Below, one piece after another: positions 1 through 5,156 of a DNA stretch of 9,866 bases. The notes below the pieces were generated by a model. The model was given only the letters and a program-made list of their open reading frames with translations, had not been told where the DNA came from and ran no database searches. This stretch comes from Oscillospiraceae bacterium (GTDB taxonomy: Bacteria; Bacillota; Clostridia; Oscillospirales; Ruminococcaceae): positions 1 through 9,866 of the forward strand of contig CAAGCE010000166.1 in NCBI GenBank assembly GCA_900768245.1, written 5' to 3'. Both the position numbers and the translations under genes were made by a program. The stretch's first letter is position 1. Every line of letters starts with the position of its first letter.

Positions 1-19
1 ATTCCGATCGGAGGCACCA
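1..19 (+). tRNA. 3' end of a tRNA gene (partial, identity unknown)
   Basis: The first bases read as the end of a tRNA: the 3' strand of a T stem (CCGAT, 4-8), the 3' acceptor strand CGGAGGC (9-15), discriminator A16 and encoded CCA (17-19). The body lies outside the window, so the anticodon cannot be read. A complete tRNA-Gly begins 4 bases later, which fits a tRNA operon with short spacers. The 5' acceptor strand should read GCCTCCG. Confidence 0.72.
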
Positions 20-22
20 TCT

Positions 23-98
23 GCGGATTTAGCTCATCTGGTAGAGCGCCACCTTGCCAAGGTGGAGGTAGCGAGTTCGAGCCTCGTAATCCGCTCCA
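23..98 (+). tRNA. tRNA-Gly (anticodon GCC)
   Basis: A full cloverleaf can be drawn. Acceptor GCGGATT (23-29) pairs with AATCCGC (88-94), discriminator T95 and encoded CCA (96-98) follow. The D arm is GCTC/GAGC. The anticodon stem CCACC/GGTGG encloses loop TTGCCAA with anticodon GCC at 56-58. The T arm GCGAG/CTCGT carries the TTCGAGC loop. It is the middle member of a rightward tRNA operon whose promoter is outside the window. Confidence 0.97.
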
Positions 99-102
99 AT
101 GG

Positions 103-176
103 GGCGCTATAGCCAAGTGGTAAGGCGTGGGACTGCAACTCCCTGATCCCCAGTTCAAATCTGGGTGGCGCCTCCA
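103..176 (+). tRNA. tRNA-Cys (anticodon GCA)
   Basis: Acceptor GGCGCTA (103-109) pairs with TGGCGCC (166-172) with one T-G wobble, then T173 and encoded CCA. The loop CTGCAAC holds anticodon GCA at 135-137. The T arm CCCAG/CTGGG carries TTCAAAT. The outermost anticodon-stem pair (128-144) would be T-T, so only four of five pairs form; all other arms are sound. It is the last gene of the tRNA operon and is followed at once by a terminator. Confidence 0.96.
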
Positions 177-177
177 T

Positions 178-216
178 AAAAGAGTTCGGATAATATCTGA
201 GCTCTTTTTCTTTTTA
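178..216 (+). terminator. Intrinsic terminator of the Gly-Cys tRNA operon
   Basis: AAGAGTTC (179-186) pairs with GAGCTCTT (198-205) with one G-T wobble; the stem continues inward as GGAT/ATCT around a three-base loop. It is followed by a T-rich run (TTTTTCTTTTT). It starts two bases after the CCA of tRNA-Cys. Confidence 0.88.
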
Positions 217-240
217 TACAGCAAAGTATTGCTTGTGATT

Positions 241-410
241 TTTTATTTTTTTGGGGGCGGCGGTTTAAATTTTGCTGCAAGCTCAGGAAAGCGGTCCGCC
301 GCGGTCGTTACTTTGCTGAGGACTTCAATATTTCACTATGTTACGGCTGCGGCGGCTTGCCTGCTTACGGAATGAAGCAAAGTTTATGCCGCCGCCAAAT
401 TAAAATAAAA
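241..410. repeat. R1: degenerate GC-rich imperfect palindrome (about 170 bp)
   Basis: The left arm begins TTTTATTTTTTTGGGGGCGG, continues CGGTTT...TTTTGCTG, then TCCGCCGCGGTCGTTAC (295-311). The right arm, read on the minus strand from 410, gives TTTTATTTT...GGCGGCGGCATAAA, CTTTGC and then GCCGCCGCAGCCGTAAC, so the two halves are imperfect inverted copies centred near 326. The left-arm sequence recurs after purA (R2). It lies just 3' of the tRNA-Cys terminator. An 82-codon open frame runs through it but starts inside tRNA-Cys and is not credible. It is either a decayed miniature inverted-repeat element or two head-to-head copies of a shorter repeat. Confidence 0.72.
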
Positions 411-455
411 AAAGTGATTGCCACAGTTTATTTCGCCGCCGCAGTCACTTTTACT
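407..455 (-). terminator. Leftward terminator, probably ending the solute-binding protein transcript
   Basis: On the minus strand AAAAGTGACTGC pairs with GCAATCACTTTT (410-421 against 441-452, one wobble) and is followed by seven T residues (A tract at 407-413 on the plus strand). It lies downstream of the leftward lipoprotein gene, beyond element E1, so the E1 hairpin would be part of that gene's 3' untranslated RNA. The plus strand also has a T-rich tail (TTTTACTTTTG), so it may work in both directions. Confidence 0.75.
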
Positions 456-462
456 TTTGTTT

Positions 463-639
463 ATACTAATCTTTAATCGTTCTATAGACAAAGCCGACAG
501 ATGAAATAATTCCAATCAAGTCACTGCGTGGACTTTGAAAAGCGACTGCAGGCGGGCTTGCCGCCCGTCAAAGGAGCTTGACGCAGATTGGGATTATTTC
601 AGCCGAGGATTTGTCTATGGGTTGATTAAAGATTAGTAT
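463..639 (+). repeat. E1: 177-bp palindromic element (MITE-like), subfamily 1
   Basis: The ends are inverted repeats of about 54 bp. ATACTAATCTTTAATC (463-478) pairs perfectly with GATTAAAGATTAGTAT (624-639). Then come GTT opposite GTT (unpaired), and CTATAGACAAA with TTTGTCTATGG. The arms end in TTCCAATC and GATTGGGA. The interior includes a small GC hairpin (GGCGG/CCGCC, about 551-565) and the motif CAAAGGAGCTTGACGCAG, which resembles CAAGGGAGTTTGATGCAG in E3. TA dinucleotides lie at both termini (464-465 and 637-638), as for elements that target TA. The right end overlaps the stop codon of the leftward lipoprotein gene. No open frame lies within it. Confidence 0.85.
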
Positions 640-2336
640 TAGTTGTTTTCGGTTTGTACAAGCTCCGTCATAAGCGCACCAAGCCTGTCAGCACCGTTGT
701 CAATAAGCCAGCTGTGGAATGCATCCCACTTTTCGTCAAATTCATCTTCCGAACAGGTCACAAGGTTAGGGAGTTCGGAACGTACATAGGTTTCAAGACT
801 TGTTTCTATAATGCCTATTTCGCTGCTTCCATCAATATCATCGTTTTTTACGGGGAAGAATTTGCGCTCACCAAGCTCACTTGACGAAGGGAACATCTCT
901 GCGGCAGTATTGATGCCATAGCCTGCAAGGGTTTCGTTTTCTGCATCTGTGCAGGTGCTTTGATAGCTGATGAAATCTGTTGTGATATAGTTTCCGCCGG
1001 TATCTTTTGAAAGAGCGTACTGATGTGGAAATGGAAATGCGTATAAGCCGACACCGCTTATAGAAGAATAGTCGTCAGCTTCCTGTGCGGTAAGCTCATC
1101 ATCTGTGAAAATGCGTCTGCCATTGTCATCATATGTGTAATTTACACCGTCTGCGCCCCAGTTTACAAGGGTCTGCATCTCATCTGTACACCACATATCA
1201 AGAAAACGGAATGCACGGACAGGATCGGAACAGCTGCTTGTGATGATTATGCCGTTTTCAATATTGTATTCGGGGGAGTATAACTCAAGTGAATTTGTGT
1301 CATCGTTAAGTGTAACAGCCAAAGGAAAATATGTCCTGTCCGATTTTCCCGCATCAATGAGTGCGTCGTTAGCTTTTGAATAACCGCTGTCTGCAATTGC
1401 AATAACATTTCCGTCTGCAAGCCTTATGTCATAAGCATCATGCTTTTGAGTGAATGATTTATCATCAAGCAGACCTTCGTTGTAAAGACGGTTGAGCCAT
1501 GAGATGTATTCCTTTGCACCATCGGAAACCCATTGATAAACGGCTTCGCCGCTTTCACCGTCGACAAGATAGCTGCTGTCACCGTCATAGCCGAGAACAT
1601 ATCGCATAGTGTCGCTTACAGTCGTTACCCAGTTGGCTCTTGTACCTCCGCATAGCGACAGACCTATGGTTCTGCTGCCTTTTATTTCGGCATAGTCCTT
1701 TAAGCATTGTTCAAGCTGCCCGAGGGTTTTTATTTCAGGGTAGCCAAGCTCTTTAAGCATTGCGTTCTGCACTTGGAATGTACCGTGTACTTTAAATGCC
1801 GAACTGCTGTCAGATACAGTTCCGACGGTGTAAATCCTGCCGTCGCTGTATTTTAGCTTGACAATATCATCACCGTACATTTTAGAGAGATTTGAACCGT
1901 ATTCAGCGATATAATCATCAAGCATAACAGCTTTTCCCGATGAAATAAGATTTTCGCTCTCATCTGCCGCATAAATAAGGTCAGGCAGAGAATCTGTGCT
2001 TATCATAAGACTGATGTCTTCTGAGATACCTGCTTCCGTGGGAGTGGAAATGTCAAGAGTGACACCTGTAAGCTCTGTGATCTTTTCCGCTATGGGATTA
2101 TCAAATGATATGGAATTATTTTCGTCTGCAATATATAAACTTAATGTGATCGGACTTGTATCGGGTTCTTCTTCCTCAATTGAAGTATCTTCTTCCGATT
2201 GTGCGTAAGTTTCCGATGCGGTTTCGCTTGAAACTGAGGTTTCCGTATCGTTCATTTCCTGATTGGAAGTGCTGCAAGCTGTAAGAGAAAGCAGCGACAC
2301 AGCTATTATAAAAGAAATGTATTTGTTTTTGTTCAT
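639..2336 (-). CDS. Extracellular solute-binding lipoprotein (ABC transporter, family 1-like)
   Basis: A 565-residue secreted lipoprotein. Residues 1-20 form a signal peptide and LTAC (18-21) is a lipobox, so C21 would be acylated. An acidic Ser/Thr/Glu-rich linker (about 22-58) precedes the binding domain. The pattern ITLSLYIADENN...NPIAEKITELTGV, then SLPDLIYA and KAVMLDDYIAEYG, is typical of carbohydrate or oligosaccharide binding proteins of the LplA/YtcQ kind (known family, recognised by eye). Length is normal for that group (about 500-570 residues). The start is supported by AAGGAGA 10 bases upstream of the ATG. No permease or ATPase gene is adjacent, so it is an orphan binding protein here. 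The stop codon TAA touches element E1. The ligand cannot be told from sequence. It is divergent from the SGNH operon across a 203-bp AT-rich gap in which I see no convincing leftward promoter. Confidence 0.88.
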   Translation of the reverse strand: MNKNKYISFIIAVSLLSLTACSTSNQEMNDTETSVSSETASETYAQSEEDTSIEEEEPDTSPITLSLYIADENNSISFDNPIAEKITELTGVTLDISTPTEAGISEDISLMISTDSLPDLIYAADESENLISSGKAVMLDDYIAEYGSNLSKMYGDDIVKLKYSDGRIYTVGTVSDSSSAFKVHGTFQVQNAMLKELGYPEIKTLGQLEQCLKDYAEIKGSRTIGLSLCGGTRANWVTTVSDTMRYVLGYDGDSSYLVDGESGEAVYQWVSDGAKEYISWLNRLYNEGLLDDKSFTQKHDAYDIRLADGNVIAIADSGYSKANDALIDAGKSDRTYFPLAVTLNDDTNSLELYSPEYNIENGIIITSSCSDPVRAFRFLDMWCTDEMQTLVNWGADGVNYTYDDNGRRIFTDDELTAQEADDYSSISGVGLYAFPFPHQYALSKDTGGNYITTDFISYQSTCTDAENETLAGYGINTAAEMFPSSSELGERKFFPVKNDDIDGSSEIGIIETSLETYVRSELPNLVTCSEDEFDEKWDAFHSWLIDNGADRLGALMTELVQTENN

Positions 2337-2478
2337 TAAAAGGTATCTCCTTAGGTTATATATAACATTAATTTAGCACAAAAAATCAGCTTTATAAACA
2401 CTAAAAATTACATATATTTTATTGCAGAAATTTAACTATATATTGCTCGGCAATTATTATAAATTATTATGAAACCTC

Positions 2479-2507
2479 TTGATAAGTTTGCTCAAATGTT
2501 GTATAAT
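2479..2507 (+). promoter_or_regulatory. Sigma-A promoter of the SGNH operon, with internal TTTGCTCAAAT dyad
   Basis: TTGATA (2479-2484) and TATAAT (2502-2507) are separated by 17 bp, five and six matches to the sigma-A consensus. The spacer contains TTTGCTCAAAT (2487-2497), a dyad (TTTG-CT-CAAA) that recurs at the identical distance from the -10 box in front of the ireB-like gene. The transcript would start near 2514, giving a leader of about 26 nt with AAAGAAAGG before the start at 2540. Confidence 0.88.
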
Positions 2508-2539
2508 AAAAAAAGTTATTTCAAAGAAAGGTGTCGTAA

Positions 2540-3562
2540 ATGTCTAAAAAAATATATAACAGCTATGATAAACCATCGGCTGCTGTAATTGTTTTAAATG
2601 TATTAATAATCGTGTTGCTTTGTGCGATAATTGTTCTTTTAGGTTTATATACATTTTCTTTCTATACAGGAAAAAGCTTGAATTGGTTCAATTTGAAAAA
2701 CACAGAACTTCAGCCGAATTATATAGAACCGTCATCTGATACAGTTACAATAACACAGATGACAGCAACGGAAGTGACTACAGAGACAGTAACAACACAG
2801 ACATCAGCGTCGGAAACAACTGCTTCAACAGCCGAAACAGAGCCAAAATACAATTCAACGGATTATGATAAAGAATTTTTCAGCAATACATTGTTTGTGG
2901 GAGATTCTATATTTACAGGCTTTTCAGGCTTTGGCTATCTTGCTCCCGAGAATGTTTTTGCACAGGTCGGACTTAACCCCGAATCTGTTATTACAAAGGA
3001 AATAGACGGGGTGACCGCCGTTTCAAAGGCAGAAGCTATGCAGCCTGAGTATATCTGTATAATGCTCGGTACGAACGGACTTGCATTTCTCGGTACGGAT
3101 TATATGGCAAACGAAATGTCAGCGTTTGTTAAGAGCCTTGAAGATGTCTGCCCCAACTCTGAAGTAGTTATCCTTTCAATTCCTCCCGTAACGGAAGAAC
3201 ACGAAAAGGAAAATCCCGAAAAGATACCTTTGATAGAAGAGTATAATTCAAAGCTCAAACAAATAGCAGACGACAATAATTGTATGTTTATCGACATTTT
3301 CACAATGCTGCAGGACGACAAGGGTTATCTTGCAGAAGAATATGCCGAAGCCGACGGACTGCATTTCCTTGGAAAAGCCTACGGTGTCGTACTCAGCAGA
3401 ATACAGTTTGAACTCAGCGGAGGAGAAACAGCTGAGGAAGAAACCGTTTCAACTACTGCGGCAGTTACGGCAGAAACAACTGAAACTGTTTCACAGGTAG
3501 TTGTAGTCGTGCCTGACATAAATTATGAAACAGAAGTGCAAACAGAGAAAGTGGCCGAATAA
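2540..3562 (+). CDS. Membrane-anchored SGNH/GDSL-type hydrolase
   Basis: A 340-residue protein. Residues 13-37 are one hydrophobic membrane anchor; 62-100 are a Thr/Ser/Glu-rich extracytoplasmic linker. The hydrolase domain runs from about 110 to 292: block I FVGDSIFTG (nucleophile S123), a block II glycine near G144, block III GTNG (177-180, N179), and block V DGLHF (D272, H275). All four SGNH catalytic positions are therefore present. A second Thr/Glu-rich tail (295-340) follows. The family comprises esterases and acylhydrolases acting on lipids, O-acetylated sugars or wall polymers; the substrate here is unknown, but the anchor suggests a cell-surface target. The next gene overlaps its stop codon (TAATG), so they are probably translationally coupled. 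It is the first gene of a three-gene operon. Confidence 0.9.
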   Translation: MSKKIYNSYDKPSAAVIVLNVLIIVLLCAIIVLLGLYTFSFYTGKSLNWFNLKNTELQPNYIEPSSDTVTITQMTATEVTTETVTTQTSASETTASTAETEPKYNSTDYDKEFFSNTLFVGDSIFTGFSGFGYLAPENVFAQVGLNPESVITKEIDGVTAVSKAEAMQPEYICIMLGTNGLAFLGTDYMANEMSAFVKSLEDVCPNSEVVILSIPPVTEEHEKENPEKIPLIEEYNSKLKQIADDNNCMFIDIFTMLQDDKGYLAEEYAEADGLHFLGKAYGVVLSRIQFELSGGETAEEETVSTTAAVTAETTETVSQVVVVVPDINYETEVQTEKVAE

Positions 3563-4011
3563 TGTGGTTCAATGTATACGGATCTATCATTATTGCAATA
3601 ATAATGATACCGAATATAGTTTACGCATTGAAATGTAAGGACGGTTTTGTAAACCTTTGGAATAATAAAACGGTTGAGCTTTTTGAACAGATAGGAAGAT
3701 TTGGCTGCTTTGGGTTTATGATAATAAATATACCGAAAACCTGGTTCGGCTTTTGGTCAGATGAAGCATTTGCAGTATATCTTATAGTTGACGGAGTGCT
3801 TACAGCGGCATATTGCCTCATCTGGATGATCTGCTTTAAGAAAGATTCTGTATTTAAAGCCTTGACATTGTCAATAATACCATCTGTTATCTTTATATTC
3901 AGCGGTGTAATGAGCAGGTCGGTGCTTTTGATATTGACCTCATTGATATTTGCACCGTGCCATATTTTGATAAGCTATAAAAACGTCTCAATGAAAAAAG
4001 ACGTTGAATAA
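3562..4011 (+). CDS. Small multi-pass membrane protein of unknown function
   Basis: A 149-residue hydrophobic protein with four or five predicted membrane segments (about 4-22, 44-60, 68-91, 99-116, 119-138) and short polar loops such as KCKDGFVNLWNNKTVELFEQIGRFG (split as residues 24-48). The C-terminus is basic and polar. Its ATG shares one base with the TAA of the SGNH gene (TAATG), which supports both the start and coupled expression; no separate strong ribosome binding site is seen. The sequence style is familiar from uncharacterised Clostridia membrane proteins, but I cannot name a family or reaction. Its placement between an SGNH hydrolase and a surface lipoprotein suggests a role in the same envelope process (inference only). 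Confidence 0.85.
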   Translation: MWFNVYGSIIIAIIMIPNIVYALKCKDGFVNLWNNKTVELFEQIGRFGCFGFMIINIPKTWFGFWSDEAFAVYLIVDGVLTAAYCLIWMICFKKDSVFKALTLSIIPSVIFIFSGVMSRSVLLILTSLIFAPCHILISYKNVSMKKDVE

Positions 4012-4031
4012 ATCTGAAAGGAAGTTTTTTT

Positions 4032-4502
4032 ATGAAAATGAGAAATTTGCTTGCTGGTATAATTGCAATACCTGTAATTTTGCTTTCAGGCTGCGGAAAC
4101 GGCAGTGAGCCTGCGAAAGAACCTGCACCGTCTGAAATAACATCTGCAATTATGGCGGAAATAAATATTCCGTCAGCGGTTGAAAAGGATAAGGATTCTA
4201 TCGGTGCGTATTATGATGTAGATGTGAACCAAACTGAAGCGTTATCGGTATTTATCTGCGGTTCAGGCGCATATCCGGACGAGCTTGCCGTATTTAAAAT
4301 GAATTCGGCAGATGAAGCGCAGAAGGCATCGGAAGCCGTACAGAAGCGTCTTGACAGCCAGATTGAACTTTACAGCGATTATACACCGAACGAAATGTAT
4401 AAGCTCAATGATGCATCAGTAACAGTAAAGGACAAATATGTAATGCTTTTTGTATGCGAAAATGATGCAAGAGCAATGGAAATTGCAGAAGGTTTGTTTT
4501 AA
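4032..4502 (+). CDS. DUF4358-like lipoprotein
   Basis: A 156-residue lipoprotein with signal peptide 1-20 and lipobox LSGC (18-21). The mature part has the pattern of DUF4358: IGAYYDVD, then GSGAYPDELAVFKM (77-90, with the conserved Asp-Glu pair), a helix of the form ADEAQKASEAVQKRLDSQ, YTPNEMYKL and a final strand KYVMLFVCEND. DUF4358 proteins are about 150-200 residues, are usually lipoproteins in Clostridia and have no established activity; in my recollection they often lie near SGNH or acyltransferase genes. An AAAGGAAG site precedes the ATG by about 8 bases. A second in-frame ATG two codons on is less well placed. The gene follows the membrane protein by 20 bp and closes the operon. No clear terminator follows it. 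Confidence 0.82.
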   Translation: MKMRNLLAGIIAIPVILLSGCGNGSEPAKEPAPSEITSAIMAEINIPSAVEKDKDSIGAYYDVDVNQTEALSVFICGSGAYPDELAVFKMNSADEAQKASEAVQKRLDSQIELYSDYTPNEMYKLNDASVTVKDKYVMLFVCENDARAMEIAEGLF

Positions 4503-4570
4503 TTGTAGTAAATATGCTTAATATAATTAGCTGAAATTAATAAATTTTTGAAAATAATCACAACAAACAC

Positions 4571-4599
4571 TTGTTTTTTTTGCTCAAATCGGTTATAAT
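4571..4599 (+). promoter_or_regulatory. Promoter of the ireB-like gene, with the same TTTGCTCAAAT dyad
   Basis: TATAAT at 4594-4599 with TTGTTT at 4571-4576, 17 bp apart; the -35 box is weak. The spacer holds TTTGCTCAAAT (4579-4589), ending 4 bp before the -10 box exactly as in the SGNH operon promoter. The leader of about 65 nt is AT-rich and ends in AAAAGGATGG before the start codon. Confidence 0.78.
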
Positions 4600-4670
4600 A
4601 TTATTAGTTTCAGCAATATATATAGTATTGCTATCTAAGTATAGTATATGGAAAAGGATGGTCATAATAA

Positions 4671-4919
4671 ATGAGCAGTGAACAGACAATGACATTTTCC
4701 GTTTATGAGGATAATGAGGGTGAGCTTAAAAAAAATCTCACTATTATATATGATGCGCTTCGTGAAAAAGGATATAACCCGATAAATCAGATAGTCGGCT
4801 ATATTCTTTCAGAAGATCCGACATACATAACGACATATAACAATGCAAGAAGTCTTATACGTCACATTGACCGTGACGAGCTTCTTCAGGTGCTTGTTAA
4901 GTCATATCTCGGAGAATAA
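4671..4919 (+). CDS. ireB: IreB/UPF0297 family regulatory phosphoprotein
   Basis: An 82-residue cytosolic protein that matches UPF0297 over its full length: MTFSVYED near the start, then YDALREKGYNPINQIVGYIL (28-47), SEDPTYITTYNNAR, and RHIDRDELLQVLVKSYL at the end. In Enterococcus faecalis IreB is a small dimeric protein phosphorylated near its N-terminus by the PASTA kinase IreK and it affects cephalosporin resistance (established for that homologue). Thr6 and Thr8 here lie in the equivalent region. The family usually sits beside ruvX and a UPF0473 gene; here it stands alone with its own promoter and a downstream hairpin. AAAGGATGG about 12 bases upstream supports the start. Confidence 0.93.
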   Translation: MSSEQTMTFSVYEDNEGELKKNLTIIYDALREKGYNPINQIVGYILSEDPTYITTYNNARSLIRHIDRDELLQVLVKSYLGE

Positions 4920-4920
4920 A

Positions 4921-4960
4921 AAAACGATGCGCTGTAATTAAATTACAGTGCATTTGTCTT
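4921..4960 (+). terminator. Probable terminator of the ireB-like gene
   Basis: ATGCGCTGTAATT (4927-4939) pairs with AATTACAGTGCAT (4941-4953) with one G-T wobble and an almost absent loop. It starts eight bases after the stop codon. The tail CATTTGTCTT is only moderately T-rich, so termination could be partial. Confidence 0.7.
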
Positions 4961-4990
4961 AAATTGAGATAAATTTGTAACCATAGTGTA

Positions 4991-5019
4991 GTTTTATTTT
5001 TCTGGAAATATGCTATAAT
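4991..5019 (+). promoter_or_regulatory. Extended -10 promoter of the pdaA-like gene
   Basis: TGCTATAAT (5011-5019) is a perfect -10 box with the TGn extension. The sequence 17 bp upstream (GTTTTA, 4991-4996) is a poor -35, as is common for extended -10 promoters. Transcription would start near 5026 and leave a leader of about 130 nt. Confidence 0.75.
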
Positions 5020-5050
5020 ATACTTGTGATAAAATTAAATGACCTGAATA

Positions 5051-5137
5051 AAATAGTTTTATACGGCACATTAAAGGTGCTGTTTAAATAAATTTCAAGC
5101 CTGAATTTCGTTTTTGGGTTCTGACAGAAAACTATTT
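5051..5137 (+). promoter_or_regulatory. Structured 5' leader of the pdaA-like gene (possible cis-regulatory RNA)
   Basis: AAATAGTTTT (5051-5060) is exactly complementary to AAAACTATTT (5128-5137), which would close a domain of 67 nt. Inside it ACGGCAC (5063-5069) pairs with GTGCTGT (5077-5083) around a seven-base loop. The remaining part, including TTTTTGGGTTCTGACAG, could hold a weaker third helix. The closing strand ends just before the ribosome binding site AAAAGGAAAGG, so opening or closing the domain could affect translation. I do not recognise a known riboswitch class (checked by eye against c-di-AMP, c-di-GMP, glycine and preQ1 patterns). Folding is inferred from complementarity only. 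Confidence 0.45.
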
Positions 5138-5156
5138 AAAAGGAAAGGTCAAAAAA

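Noticed and set aside
127..375. Rightward open frame of 82 codons
   Set aside because: It begins inside tRNA-Cys and runs through the terminator and repeat R1; the product is low-complexity and has no ribosome binding site.
463..639. CRISPR array or tandem repeat in the non-coding repeat regions
   Set aside because: The repeats are single long inverted repeats, not short direct repeats with spacers.
2352..2365. Leftward promoter close to the lipoprotein start (TGTTATATA)
   Set aside because: The -10-like sequence lies almost on the ribosome binding site and has no usable -35 box; another TATAAT on the minus strand at 2456-2461 also lacks a -35, so no promoter is called.
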